This document shows positions 45,708 to 55,317 of a stretch of DNA of 64,000 bases, piece by piece (positions within the stretch are counted from its first letter, which is position 1; each line of letters starts with the position of its first letter). Position numbers and translations under genes: made by a program. Below the pieces are notes generated by a model. That model searched no databases and was not told the DNA's origin. It saw only the letters and a program-made list of their open reading frames with translations. This DNA is from Synechococcales cyanobacterium GL140_1_metabinner_5_sub (GTDB taxonomy: Bacteria > Cyanobacteriota > Cyanobacteriia > Cyanobacteriales > Chamaesiphonaceae). The stretch is from the NCBI GenBank assembly GCA_025359065.1, contig JANYHM010000077.1, positions 18,023-82,022 on the forward strand, written 5' to 3'.

Positions 45708-47639
45708 ATGTCTACTGAGGATCGGCTACGGGAAGTAGAAGAAATTTATCTACCGAAAACCAATGAGTCGGAGAGCCTAAAGAAAATTCGGCACACCACC
45801 TCCCACGTCATGGCGATGGCTGTGCAGAAGCTCTTTCCTAAAGCTCAGGTGACGATCGGTCCTTGGATTGACAATGGTTTTTACTACGATTTTGATGTAG
45901 CAGAAGCTTTTACTGATCAAGATCTGAAGGCGATCAAAAAAGAAATGATCAAGATCATCAATCAAAAACTGCCGGTAACTCGGGAAGAAGTAACTCGGGC
46001 TGAAGCTGAGCAAAGAATTCAGGCGATCAATGAGCCATACAAGCTAGAAATCTTGGGGGATATTAAAACCGAACCCATTACCATTTATCACCTGGGTGAT
46101 AAATGGTGGGATTTGTGCGCCGGGCCGCACGTTGAAAACACTGGTGACTTAGATCCAAAGTCGATCGAGCTAGAAAGTGTTGCGGGTGCCTACTGGCGCG
46201 GTGATGAGAAGCGAGCACAGCTCCAGCGGATCTATGGCACCGCCTGGGAAAATCCGGTGCAGTTGGCGGAATATAAGCGCCGCAAGGAAGAAGCTCTGAA
46301 GCGCGATCACCGCAAGTTGGGTAAAGAGCTAGGACTGTTTATTTTTTCTGATTCTGTGGGCGCGGGGTTTCCTTTATGGACTCCTAAAGGGACTGTGCTG
46401 CGATCGACCCTAGAAGATTTCTTGAAAAAGGAACAGATGAAGCGCGGCTACCAACAAGTTGTTACTCCCCACGTTGCCAAAGTAGATCTGTTTAAGATTT
46501 CAGGGCACTGGCAGAAATATAAAGAAGACATGTTTCCCCTAATGCGGGAAACTGAGGATGTGGATTTAGGTACTAAATCTGAGGCCGAGATTCGATCGCT
46601 GGCTCAGGGACGGGCTATCCCAATCAATTCAGAAAATGGCACTGCCAAAAGTACTGCGGAGCTGCTAGCAGAAGTGCGCGAACAGGGCTTTGTGATGAAG
46701 CCGATGAACTGTCCTTTCCACATTCAGATCTATAAGAGTGAGCTGCGCTCTTATCGAGAATTACCAATGCGCTTAGCTGAGTTTGGCACGGTATATCGCT
46801 ATGAGCAATCTGGCGAACTGGGCGGCTTGACTAGGGTGCGGGGCTTTACCGTAGATGACTCTCACTTGTTTGTAACACCAGATCAGCTTGATGCTGAGTT
46901 CTTAAAAGTCGTAGATTTGATTTTGACTGTATTCAAAGCTCTGAACCTAAAGAAATTCCGCGCCCGCCTCAGCTTCCGTGACCCAGAGCTAAAAGATAAA
47001 TACATCGGCTCCGATGAAGCCTGGGAAAAAGCTCAAGGTGCTATCCGGCGGGCAGTAGAAAAGTTGGATATCGATCACTTTGAAGGCATTGGTGAAGCAG
47101 CTTTTTATGGTCCAAAGCTAGATTTTATTTTCCAAGATGTCTTGGAAAGAGAATGGCAGCTCGGCACAGTCCAGGTAGACTACAATTTGCCGGAGCGCTT
47201 TGATCTGGAGTATGTCTCAGAAGACGGCAGCCGCCAAAGACCAGTGATGATTCACCGCGCACCTTTTGGTTCACTAGAAAGATTGATTGGGATTTTAATT
47301 GAAGAATATGCTGGAGATTTTCCGATTTGGTTAGCGCCAGTACAAATTCGCCTAGTGCCAGTAGCTCCCGACTTCTTAGAATATGCTCGGACTGTGACCG
47401 ATCGACTATTAATGGCTGGAATCCGCGCCGAGCTAGATACTAGCAACGATCGATTAGGCAAGATGATTCGGAATGTAGAAAAAGCCAAGGTGCCAGTAGT
47501 GGGCATTGTAGGTGCCAACGAAATGGAAGCTCAAACCATGAGTGTTCGTACCCGGGCTGGCGGTGAACTGGGCGCGATGTCAGTAGATGCAGTGATCGAT
47601 CGACTGTTGGCTGCAATTAATAACTACGGTGGTTTCTAA
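45708..47639 (+). CDS. thrS: Threonyl-tRNA synthetase
   Basis: 643 residues from ATG 45708; an in-frame TTG 33 bp upstream is unlikely. No TGS domain is present: the protein begins near the editing domain (H29-TTS-H33 and C137-AGP-H141), as in other cyanobacterial ThrRSs. The class II core has MNCPFHIQIYKS and RYEQSGELGGLTRVRGFTVDDSHLF (motif 2), then MIHRAPFGSLERLIGIL (motif 3) and an anticodon-binding domain. An extra segment of about 40 residues (about 283-325; TKSEAEIRSLAQGRAIPINS) lies just before the MNCPFH zinc region and looks like a lineage insertion. It overlaps rimM by one base (TAATG). Confidence 0.97.
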   Translation: MSTEDRLREVEEIYLPKTNESESLKKIRHTTSHVMAMAVQKLFPKAQVTIGPWIDNGFYYDFDVAEAFTDQDLKAIKKEMIKIINQKLPVTREEVTRAEAEQRIQAINEPYKLEILGDIKTEPITIYHLGDKWWDLCAGPHVENTGDLDPKSIELESVAGAYWRGDEKRAQLQRIYGTAWENPVQLAEYKRRKEEALKRDHRKLGKELGLFIFSDSVGAGFPLWTPKGTVLRSTLEDFLKKEQMKRGYQQVVTPHVAKVDLFKISGHWQKYKEDMFPLMRETEDVDLGTKSEAEIRSLAQGRAIPINSENGTAKSTAELLAEVREQGFVMKPMNCPFHIQIYKSELRSYRELPMRLAEFGTVYRYEQSGELGGLTRVRGFTVDDSHLFVTPDQLDAEFLKVVDLILTVFKALNLKKFRARLSFRDPELKDKYIGSDEAWEKAQGAIRRAVEKLDIDHFEGIGEAAFYGPKLDFIFQDVLEREWQLGTVQVDYNLPERFDLEYVSEDGSRQRPVMIHRAPFGSLERLIGILIEEYAGDFPIWLAPVQIRLVPVAPDFLEYARTVTDRLLMAGIRAELDTSNDRLGKMIRNVEKAKVPVVGIVGANEMEAQTMSVRTRAGGELGAMSVDAVIDRLLAAINNYGGF

Positions 47640-48187
47640 TGACTGGACAACTACAACCACCAACTGACTGGATGGAGATCGGCCTAATTGTTGCTCCTCA
47701 AGGCTTAAAAGGCGAGATGCGGGTTTATCCCCATAGCGATTTCCCGGAACGCTTTGAGGAGCCGGGTGAGCGCTGGCTATATAGTGAGGGTCTAGCTGAA
47801 CCCCAATCTGTACAGTTACAGCGCGGTTACTATATTCCTGGCAAAGATCTCTATGTGATCAAGTTGGCCAATGTGGACAGCCGCAATCAGGCGGAAGCTA
47901 TGCGGGGCAAAATGTTAGTGGTGCCTACTACTGATCGGCTGGAGCTGGATGAGGGCGAATATCATGTGCTAGACCTAATTGGCCTGCGGGTGTTTTTGCA
48001 GGAAACTGGTGCAGAGATTGGGGTGGTGGTGGATATGATGAAAACTGGCAATGATTTGCTGGTGATCAAAACTGGAGATAAAGAGGTGATGGTGCCTTTT
48101 GTGTCTTCGATCGTGCCGGTAGTCGATATGGCTAATCGTCGGATCGAGATAACTCCCCCGGCGGGTTTGTTGTCTTTGAATAATTAA
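47639..48187 (+). CDS. rimM: Ribosome maturation factor RimM
   Basis: 182 residues. RimM N-terminal barrel (MEIGLIVAPQGLKGEMRVYPHSDFPERF) and PRC-barrel C-domain (LDEGEYHVLDLIGLRVFLQETGAEIGVVVDMMKTGNDLLVI ... VMVPFVSSIVPVVDM). It binds S19 during 30S assembly. Its ATG overlaps the thrS stop by one base, implying coupled translation. The usual partners trmD and rpsP are not here. Confidence 0.96.
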   Translation: MTGQLQPPTDWMEIGLIVAPQGLKGEMRVYPHSDFPERFEEPGERWLYSEGLAEPQSVQLQRGYYIPGKDLYVIKLANVDSRNQAEAMRGKMLVVPTTDRLELDEGEYHVLDLIGLRVFLQETGAEIGVVVDMMKTGNDLLVIKTGDKEVMVPFVSSIVPVVDMANRRIEITPPAGLLSLNN

Positions 48188-48212
48188 GATGGTTTACTGC
48201 GGCGGTGTGGCT

Positions 48213-48254
48213 ATGAGACCGATTGATGAGACCGATCAATGAGACCGATCGATG
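48213..48254. repeat. Three tandem 13 bp repeats
   Basis: ATGAGACCGATTG, ATGAGACCGATCA and ATGAGACCGATCG occur back to back at 48213-48251, followed by ATG. They lie just past rimM and run through the stop codon (48236-48238) and last codons of the HNH gene. The array has recently altered or formed its C-terminus. Confidence 0.9.
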
Positions 48255-48559
48255 TGCTGAATTATTGTCTGCCAAGTTACGGGAGCTGGGCATTGATGTA
48301 GATCTGGTATAGCTTCATCAGTCAAATTCGCGTCACTAATCAGTCGTCCCGATCGCTCCAAGCTGTCACTACGTCGATTATTACAGGGGAAACAAGCCAG
48401 TCGCAGATTTTCTAACTTATTAGAACCGCCGCGACTGCGAGGCTTAAGATGATCGAGAGTTAGCTGATAGGGCGGAAATATTTCATGGCACCAATAGCAA
48501 CAAGGACCATTTTTTCTTAGTAATCGGATGCGACGATCTCTTTTTTGTTTGGTTTTCAT
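48236..48559 (-). CDS. HNH endonuclease family protein
   Basis: 107 residues. The HNH fold has the two zinc CxxC pairs (CCYWCHE and CFPCNNRR) and the catalytic LTLDHLKPRSRGGSNKLENLRLACF. Small stand-alone HNH proteins of this type are common in cyanobacteria and usually of unknown role. The N-terminus is very basic (KTKQKRDRRIRLLRK). The C-terminal codons fall in a 13 bp tandem repeat. It is downstream of the exopolysaccharide operon and probably separate from it. Confidence 0.9.
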   Translation of the reverse strand: MKTKQKRDRRIRLLRKNGPCCYWCHEIFPPYQLTLDHLKPRSRGGSNKLENLRLACFPCNNRRSDSLERSGRLISDANLTDEAIPDLHQCPAPVTWQTIIQHIDRSH

Positions 48560-48637
48560 ATAGATTGCAAGACGAAATTTTGTATTTGGAGTTTAAAGGG
48601 TGTCTTCTGTATCTGTAAAGTCGCTTTTCTGCTCGCT

Positions 48638-49963
48638 TCAGTTCATTTGATAAGCGCCAATATCATGCTTGGAGCCTGCTGGCCGAGGTTTCCCAGTAAA
48701 GTCAGTGGGAGCAGAATTGACTGATGTTCCGGCGTTGAGAGCAGGACTTTTGGCCTGGAGACGAAAATTTGCTTTGTTCACAGCTATCGAAGGATTAACA
48801 AATAAGGGGGAGACATTAATTATATTGTGTTTACCCAAAGTGCCACTCGATTTTCCGGAGCCAAAGAAAATTGTGCCGTTATAAAATAGGTTGTAATCCC
48901 AAATATTATCGGTAGAATAGTCATTTACCAAGGTTTTATTTGAGCTATACGCCCCATAGGCAATATTGTTATAGAACCGAATATTGGAACTAAAAAAAGC
49001 GCTGAGTTCACCGTTAGTAGTTCCGTGCAGGTTGCTAGATTTTAGGTTTTTAAAGGCAGTATTGTTTCTCACTACTACATTATCACTTTGAAAAATATGG
49101 ATTCCTCGACCACCATTGTCAAAAACGATATTGTTTTCTACCAAAGTGGCAGCAGTATATTTAGGCAGCTTCTTTTGACCTTGGGTATGACGGAAATCAT
49201 CAATAATAATTCCGTTACCATCAGTAACTGTGCCATCTTCCTTAGCTCTCTTGTTTTCGTTGGCAAAGGAGATATTTCCTCTGATGATATTATGGAACCC
49301 CGGCTTAGAATCAAATGGCACAGCTTGATATATAGAGATGCCACTACACAAGAAAGGCGATCGAAAAGAATTGCGATAAATAGTATTGCTTTCTATGTGT
49401 AAATAATCTGTCTCCTGACCAGATACGCCTCCACAGCCAGAATCATGGATTTCGTTTTTTAAAATCCGGGTGTGGTGATTGCCACTACCCACATGTATTC
49501 CTGAGCCATCTATGGTAGAAGTGATTTCAAACCCTATGATTTTAATGTAATTCCCCTCAATTTTGAAAGTTCCATCCTGTGTCCCTTTGACAAAAGGCTT
49601 ATGGCCAGGAAAAGCCTGTAATGAAATGGGTCTATTGGCAGTACCAGATTGCTTGACGGTGATATTTTCTGGGTAAATACCATTTTTGACATAGATGGTA
49701 TCACCGGCACTTATTTGTTCGTTGGCTTTGTTTATTGTCTTGAACGCTAGCTTCTCCGATCGGCCATTATTAGCATCATTACCTTTCGAGCTATCTACAT
49801 AATATTTGGTTCCAGAAGATTTACTATCAGCTATTTTTGCTGCGGGTAAATCCTCTAAATTAGTTCGGTTATTTTGTGCGTGAGCCATGTGATAGATAGT
49901 GTAACCGGCTAGAAAAAACGCTGTAATCAAAGCAGGTTGTCGATAGTAGATATATTTATTCAT
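48638..49963 (-). CDS. Right-handed parallel beta-helix (pectate-lyase-like) exported protein
   Basis: About 441 residues from ATG 49963; a GTG at 49975 overlapping the upstream stop is the alternative start. Signal peptide: ALITAFFLAGYTIYHMAHAQ. DUF1565-like start KYYVDSSKGNDANNGRSEKLAFKTINKA, then repeated coils such as IHVGSGNHHTRILKNEIHDSGCGGVSG and IHIFQSDNVVVRNNTAFKN, and a C-terminal DIGAYQM. This fold is found in polysaccharide lyases, C5-epimerases and surface proteins. As the last gene of the polysaccharide operon it may trim, epimerise or bind the exported glycan (inference). Confidence 0.88.
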   Translation of the reverse strand: MNKYIYYRQPALITAFFLAGYTIYHMAHAQNNRTNLEDLPAAKIADSKSSGTKYYVDSSKGNDANNGRSEKLAFKTINKANEQISAGDTIYVKNGIYPENITVKQSGTANRPISLQAFPGHKPFVKGTQDGTFKIEGNYIKIIGFEITSTIDGSGIHVGSGNHHTRILKNEIHDSGCGGVSGQETDYLHIESNTIYRNSFRSPFLCSGISIYQAVPFDSKPGFHNIIRGNISFANENKRAKEDGTVTDGNGIIIDDFRHTQGQKKLPKYTAATLVENNIVFDNGGRGIHIFQSDNVVVRNNTAFKNLKSSNLHGTTNGELSAFFSSNIRFYNNIAYGAYSSNKTLVNDYSTDNIWDYNLFYNGTIFFGSGKSSGTLGKHNIINVSPLFVNPSIAVNKANFRLQAKSPALNAGTSVNSAPTDFTGKPRPAGSKHDIGAYQMN

Positions 49964-49971
49964 ACAAAAGC

Positions 49972-50754
49972 TCACTTCGCGAAACGACTTTTGATTAGCT
50001 GCATCAAAAAGAAAGCTACAAAGCGAGGATTATGCTTGAAATAGCGTTTCCACAAGCGTTTTGGTTCCATCAAAAGTCTAAATAACCACTCTAAACCGGC
50101 TTTCTGCATCCAACTTGGAGCCTGTTTGATCCGTCCAGAGTGGAAATCAAAAGCAGCCCCGACCCCTAACATGACAGCCGGGATGCGTCCCCGGTGTTCT
50201 GACATCCAAATTTCTTGGCGAGGACAGCCAATGCCCACAAATAAAATGCGTGCCCCAGAATCTACGATTTGTTTGGTGTAAGCTGTGTCTTCTTCTTGGG
50301 TCACTGGTCGAAAGGGCGGAGAAATTTGGCAGGCAATATTGATCGAGGGAAATTTGTTTTTCAAAAACTTTGTAAAAGCCACTAGGCTCTCTTTTGTGCC
50401 ACCATAAAGGGCGATCGGCAGATTCATCTGAGCTGCTGCTTCACAGACAGTTAAGGTGAGCGTTGGCCCACAAACTCGCGTCGCATTTTTGACTCCTAAG
50501 CCGCGCAGACCCCACACTAAGGGCATTCCATCGGGAGTCACCAAATCTGCACTATTGACAACATCAGCAAATTTGGGGCTGTCGTAAGTTTCCATGGTCA
50601 TATGCACATTAGAAGCACATACATAGGCACTTTTGGCAGCCTTAGCCCCAGCAATGATTCTTTCGGTCGCATCATCATAGGTGGTAGCATCTACTCTCAT
50701 ACCAACGATGTGTCGATATTCTAGAATGGGCATGTGCGCAAACTGCAATTCCAT
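49972..50754 (-). CDS. WecG/TagA/CpsF family glycosyltransferase
   Basis: 260 residues. The GT26 pattern is clear: GMRVDATTYDDATERIIAGAK, VTPDGMPLVWGLRGLG, PIALYGGTKESLVAFTKFL and LFVGIGCPRQEIWMSEHRGRIPAVMLGVGAAFDFHSGRIKQAPSWMQKAGLEWLFRL. GT26 enzymes add ManNAcA or similar sugars to lipid-linked intermediates at the inner membrane. It is inside the exopolysaccharide operon between GT4 and the beta-helix protein. Confidence 0.94.
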   Translation of the reverse strand: MELQFAHMPILEYRHIVGMRVDATTYDDATERIIAGAKAAKSAYVCASNVHMTMETYDSPKFADVVNSADLVTPDGMPLVWGLRGLGVKNATRVCGPTLTLTVCEAAAQMNLPIALYGGTKESLVAFTKFLKNKFPSINIACQISPPFRPVTQEEDTAYTKQIVDSGARILFVGIGCPRQEIWMSEHRGRIPAVMLGVGAAFDFHSGRIKQAPSWMQKAGLEWLFRLLMEPKRLWKRYFKHNPRFVAFFLMQLIKSRFAK

Positions 50755-50796
50755 CTTGTGAGATACTCCGTTAGATTAATGCCACTAATTATCACA

Positions 50797-51969
50797 TTAT
50801 TTTTTCTGGATAGCTGAAGCATATAGATCAAAAAGTGATTCCATATAATTATGGATGTTTAAATCTTTTACGCTATTCCGACCGGCAGCGCCCAAAGATA
50901 AGCGCAAAGATTCATCTCTAATCAGAGACTGCATCGCTTCCACCAACTGGTCTTGGATGCCCGGTTCTACCAGCAAGCCATTCTGGCGATCGATAATTAC
51001 TTCCGGAATACCACCTACTGGTGTCACAATTACTGGTAAACCCCAAGCCATAGATTCCAGCATCGACATAGGTAATCCTTCGTTATAAGAAGGCAAAATA
51101 AAGGCATCGGCGGTAGCCAATAGCTTATCTCGCTGCTCAGGATCTAGCCAATCTAGAACAGTGATTTTATCAGTAAGATCTAAGTCCGCAATGAGCTGAT
51201 TGGCCGCTGCTAGATCGCCGTTGCCTGCCATAATCAACTCCACATCATGGCGATCAACTTCAGATAAGACCGCAAAAGCGTTGATGAGGTCGAACGCACC
51301 TTTATCTTGTTTGGGAAAAGACATCAAAGATTGTGCCATATCTAAAGCGCCACCCCGTTTGCCAATTCGGCCTAAGAAAATAAACTTGAGATGCTTGCGG
51401 CCTTCCCGATAGGGCATATTAGATGGCAGATCCACCGGATTGTATAGTACTGAAATTCTACTACCATCAAGAGATAATTCATGGGAGTAATATTCTTTCC
51501 AGCTCTTAGACAAAACTATCATTCGGCATTTTCTAAAGAGCGAAGCCAAAATGTTTTGTCCAAACTGGGGCAGTCTGGCATAAAACTCTTGGTAGGTTGC
51601 ACCATGAGCGTGAAGGATAATTGATTGATGGAAAAGAGCAGCAATAAATATGAGGATTGATTTTCTTAATGTGCTGCCGCGCTCAGAAAAATGGATGTGG
51701 ATAATATCAACGTCTCTGCGGAGTATGGTCATCACCAGGCTTTGAATGGCTTTACAAAACAATAGAACGTTATGAACTGCTGAGCCTTGTCCGATCGTTG
51801 CCACATGCTTAATACGAAGCTGTGATTGGGCATTGTTGATAATTAATTTTTCAACAGAAGTTACTCCACCTTTGACATCGAGACCGGTGCCAAACATTAA
51901 TACTTTGATAATTGAACTGCGTTTTTGATTAATCATTATATTTGTTTTTGAAAAAAAGTTTAAAATCAT
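50797..51969 (-). CDS. GT4 family glycosyltransferase
   Basis: 390 residues. GT-B fold with C-terminal donor site ADAFILPSYNEGLPMSMLESMAWGLPVIVTPVGGIPEVI, containing the usual E-x7-E motif, and FIFLGRIGKRGGALDM. The start (ATG 51969) overlaps the stop of the Wzy-like gene (ATGA), so translation is coupled; MINQKRSS 11 codons later is an alternative. The enzyme should transfer a sugar to the growing polysaccharide repeat; donor and acceptor are unknown. Confidence 0.92.
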   Translation of the reverse strand: MILNFFSKTNIMINQKRSSIIKVLMFGTGLDVKGGVTSVEKLIINNAQSQLRIKHVATIGQGSAVHNVLLFCKAIQSLVMTILRRDVDIIHIHFSERGSTLRKSILIFIAALFHQSIILHAHGATYQEFYARLPQFGQNILASLFRKCRMIVLSKSWKEYYSHELSLDGSRISVLYNPVDLPSNMPYREGRKHLKFIFLGRIGKRGGALDMAQSLMSFPKQDKGAFDLINAFAVLSEVDRHDVELIMAGNGDLAAANQLIADLDLTDKITVLDWLDPEQRDKLLATADAFILPSYNEGLPMSMLESMAWGLPVIVTPVGGIPEVIIDRQNGLLVEPGIQDQLVEAMQSLIRDESLRLSLGAAGRNSVKDLNIHNYMESLFDLYASAIQKK

Positions 51970-53231
51970 ATTTCTTCGAGTACGTAGGTTTTTCTTTGCC
52001 TCAATCGATGATTATTGAGAGAGAGAAAAGTCGATACCTGCATCACCCAGAGAAAATTATTTTGCAGCAGTAGAGAGCTTTCAGTTAGATTTGCCAAGAT
52101 AATGTAAGAAAACAATATTGTTGGCCAAAAGCCATCTGGCGTTTTTACTAACCTGACATTTTCTAAGGCTTTTTTAAAGCCGATAAAAAATTGAACTGTA
52201 TAAATGGACAGTCCAATTAGTCCTAATTCTAGGCAAAGATCTAAATAGCCATTGTGACCGTTTGGAGCTTTGAAGGTGGAAGCATTCCAAATGTAAGCAG
52301 ATGGACCATCTAGACCCTGCCAAAATGCCCCAAAGCCATAGCCAATTAAAGGACTTTCTTGAATTTTGTCTAGCATTAAAGGCCAAAAATTGGTGCGTCC
52401 AGTTAAAGTTAAATCTTTACCAAATACTCCTGCAACTTGTCCAGCGTTGGATGTAATTAATGTGTAAATAATTGTGCCCAGTGATGAAACTCCTACTAAG
52501 GCTGGAACCATAAAAATGTATTTCCATTGGAGAATATACAAAATAGCTAGGACTCCAGCTAAAATAATGAGGTTTAGTAACGGAGAAGAAGCCCTAGATA
52601 GTAATATCAGCATTACGGAGGATCCTACTAACCCCCATAAAACCCATCGATGCTTTTGAGCCTGCAATGAAAGCAGCAAAAATACCATGGTGCTAATTAC
52701 CATCATTTTGCCTAGGACGTTTTTGTGGTTATAGATGCCTCGCCAAGCTCCCGCATGTACCCCGCCCATCTGGCCAAATTTTGGCAGTAACACCACAAAA
52801 ACAATACTGGTAATTACAATAGTTCCAAACGTCCAGCCCAATAACTGTAACTGTTCTTTGAGGGTATAGCGACTAGTAATATAGAGAGAGAAAATCATGG
52901 TGCCAGTCAAGGCAACGACTCGGGTTTTGGTGATATCGGGGGCTGCCGACCAAAAGTATGAACAAGCTGCAAATACTAGCAATAGCCAAACTATCTTACC
53001 CTTAAAAATTACTGGAATCACTTTCTTCCAGCGTAAAGCCATTAAACCAAAAGCAATCAAATAAATTACTGAGAATAAAACATTAATTAGGGCAAAACTT
53101 GCTGGATCATCACCTGCATCTCCTTCACTCACTCCGCCCGAAAGAATCACCAGTAAAGGGCCACCAGAATAGTGAATGAAAGAAGTAACTGCAAATACCT
53201 TTTCCGCCAGGATTAAGAGCTTATTATTCAT
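51966..53231 (-). CDS. O-antigen ligase / Wzy-like polysaccharide polymerase
   Basis: 421 residues from ATG 53231 (MNNKLLILAEKVFAV); the frame is open upstream to 53348, but a GAGG ribosome site about 11 nt before 53231 favours this start. About 12 membrane helices and a large periplasmic loop with GVHAGAWRGIYNHKNVLGK and LTLTGRTNFWPLMLDKIQESPLIGYGFGAFW, the Wzy_C/O-antigen ligase signature. It polymerises or ligates lipid-linked polysaccharide repeat units. It overlaps the GT4 gene. Confidence 0.9.
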   Translation of the reverse strand: MNNKLLILAEKVFAVTSFIHYSGGPLLVILSGGVSEGDAGDDPASFALINVLFSVIYLIAFGLMALRWKKVIPVIFKGKIVWLLLVFAACSYFWSAAPDITKTRVVALTGTMIFSLYITSRYTLKEQLQLLGWTFGTIVITSIVFVVLLPKFGQMGGVHAGAWRGIYNHKNVLGKMMVISTMVFLLLSLQAQKHRWVLWGLVGSSVMLILLSRASSPLLNLIILAGVLAILYILQWKYIFMVPALVGVSSLGTIIYTLITSNAGQVAGVFGKDLTLTGRTNFWPLMLDKIQESPLIGYGFGAFWQGLDGPSAYIWNASTFKAPNGHNGYLDLCLELGLIGLSIYTVQFFIGFKKALENVRLVKTPDGFWPTILFSYIILANLTESSLLLQNNFLWVMQVSTFLSLNNHRLRQRKTYVLEEI

Positions 53232-53430
53232 AGTTGCTGTCATCCTCGACCAAACGCCGAGATATTCTCCTAATGTGATTACTTCAGCTCTCGGTAATAT
53301 TTTGCTGCTTAATAAGATGACACAGCCTTCACAGAAAGTCAGTGACAACTATCACACCTCCTGATGACGGACATAGCAAAGACCAGCGGCGATCTAACCG
53401 CTAAAAATTATGATTTATTTCAAAATCTAG

Positions 53431-55119
53431 CTATTGTTTACGAACGGAGGCTATGTGTGAAACCTTGCCTTTGGCTGATTTTGTCTCACTTATGCTACTT
53501 TCACCCGTCTTATTTTTAGCTTTTTTCTGCGCTTTATTTTTCTCAACCGCAAGATTTTTAGAATTCAGGCGTAGTTCTAGTAAAACAATTAAAGATGTAG
53601 CTAAAAATGCACCTAAAAGCACACCCAAGAATATAATAAAATATTCCATCGATGGGGCTGGTTCTCTGGGAGAAGTAGCCTTATTAATCACCCGGGCAGT
53701 AGATTTACTGTCGTCTTCTACTACTTGTAATTCTTGAACTTTCTTCAAGAGACTTTGATAGGTACTTTGGGGGACTTCTAGTCTTCTTTCTAACTCCCGC
53801 TGCTGTTGCTCCAATTGAGGCAGAGCCTTGACCCGTTGCTCATAAAGCATTCTGGAATTTCGTAGGAAAGTCAGCCTTTGAATCCAGCCCAATCGCTGCA
53901 CCTCTGATTTGAGGAATTCATTGATTAACGATTGTCTGAGTTCATTAATTTGGGGCACTTCGCGGTTTTGGGGGCTGGCTGCCAGGCTACCTGCCTGGGC
54001 AATCTGTCGTTGCAAGATACTTTTGAAGTTATTTTTTTTCGATTCTAGATCGACGATTTCTGGGTTGGAATCTTTGAACTGACTACGTTTGTTTGCTAGT
54101 TTCCGGTCGATCTCCTGGATGTCGGCAAGAGTTGCTTTGACTGCTGGTGATTGGCTAATAGCGCTGGCAGCCAGTGCGTCTTCAGGATTTAGGCCAACTT
54201 GTTGACGTAGCTTACTAGTCTGAGCAGTTAACTGTTCTAGTTCAGCCTGGGCATTGTTAATTTGGGCATCTAGATTGCCGATCGCCGCTACGGCTGACTT
54301 GGTTTCTTCTGAAAGATTGGCAATATTATTTTGCTGCTTAAAAACCCGAATAGCTTGCTCGGCACCTTCCACTGCAACTTTAGTTGCCGGAATTTGTTTG
54401 GCCATTAACAGGCGAATTGCTCTCGCCTCACCTCGATTAACTAAAATGTCGTGTTCTAAGTAGGTATCAATAATAGTATTGACTACAGCAGCAGCTTCTT
54501 CGGGAGTGCCACTTTTGTAAGTGATCTTAAGCACATCGGCACCGCCAACAATTTGTAGCTTGAGTCCTTTCTCCAATGTGCCGATTTCTAACGGCACACC
54601 CTTAAGATCTTTGAGCTGTAATTTATCAATAGTTTTCTGTAAAACAAAAGGAGAAGAAATCACCTCTATTTGAGTACTGATTGGGTTTTGAGTCGAGACC
54701 AAAGGCTTCAAATCTCCAGCACCTTCTTGAGAACTGGGCAGCAGGCTATTGCCCACCACATTAAAAGCGGGAGCTTTGAAAAGCAGTTTACCAACGGCCT
54801 CATAGGAAGGTTTTAGTCTGGTAGTAGCAGCAGCACTGAGTAAAACTGAAGCCAGAAAAACGCAGCTAGCAGGTAGCCAATGGCGTTGTACAGCTTTGAG
54901 GTAATGGACTAAATCTATGTCGATCGATTCTCGGTAATTCTTAAATAGCTTAGTCTCGCTAAATTCTTTGGATCTAATAAAAAGCCGTGAGACTTTAGAA
55001 AATCTGGAATTATCAGTAAACATCGTTGATTCGTCAGAAAATCCCGAAACTTCTGATTGCTTAGAAGTGATGGGTTCTGGAATATTTTTTTCTCTAGACG
55101 ATCTGCGGGGAAGTCCCAT
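53431..55119 (-). CDS. GumC/Wzc-type polysaccharide co-polymerase without kinase domain
   Basis: 562 residues. A membrane helix at about 94-112, a Wzz domain, a long coiled coil (about 230-440) with LAASPQNREVPQINELRQSL, a PSMEY...IFLGVLLGAF segment before the second helix (about 497-520), and a basic Lys/Thr tail. The C-terminus ends without an ATP-binding tyrosine-kinase domain, so it is a GumC-like chain-length regulator. An approximately 80-residue charged N-terminal extension lies before the first helix. It heads the polysaccharide operon. Confidence 0.9.
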   Translation of the reverse strand: MGLPRRSSREKNIPEPITSKQSEVSGFSDESTMFTDNSRFSKVSRLFIRSKEFSETKLFKNYRESIDIDLVHYLKAVQRHWLPASCVFLASVLLSAAATTRLKPSYEAVGKLLFKAPAFNVVGNSLLPSSQEGAGDLKPLVSTQNPISTQIEVISSPFVLQKTIDKLQLKDLKGVPLEIGTLEKGLKLQIVGGADVLKITYKSGTPEEAAAVVNTIIDTYLEHDILVNRGEARAIRLLMAKQIPATKVAVEGAEQAIRVFKQQNNIANLSEETKSAVAAIGNLDAQINNAQAELEQLTAQTSKLRQQVGLNPEDALAASAISQSPAVKATLADIQEIDRKLANKRSQFKDSNPEIVDLESKKNNFKSILQRQIAQAGSLAASPQNREVPQINELRQSLINEFLKSEVQRLGWIQRLTFLRNSRMLYEQRVKALPQLEQQQRELERRLEVPQSTYQSLLKKVQELQVVEDDSKSTARVINKATSPREPAPSMEYFIIFLGVLLGAFLATSLIVLLELRLNSKNLAVEKNKAQKKAKNKTGESSISETKSAKGKVSHIASVRKQ

Positions 55120-55317
55120 TAAAGCTGCCTCGTGCCCTAGTCAAGTTGAAAATTCAGAAGTGGCCTTAGCATACTCTATCTTGTTCTAAGACATTTTTGC
55201 TATGAGTAAATGGCTGAAAGCCTGACGATTCCATGCTGTGAATTGCTGAAAACAACTGTGATCTAGATCTACTAACAACCGCTTTGTAATCACAAAAATT
55301 AGCTATAAACCAACAAT

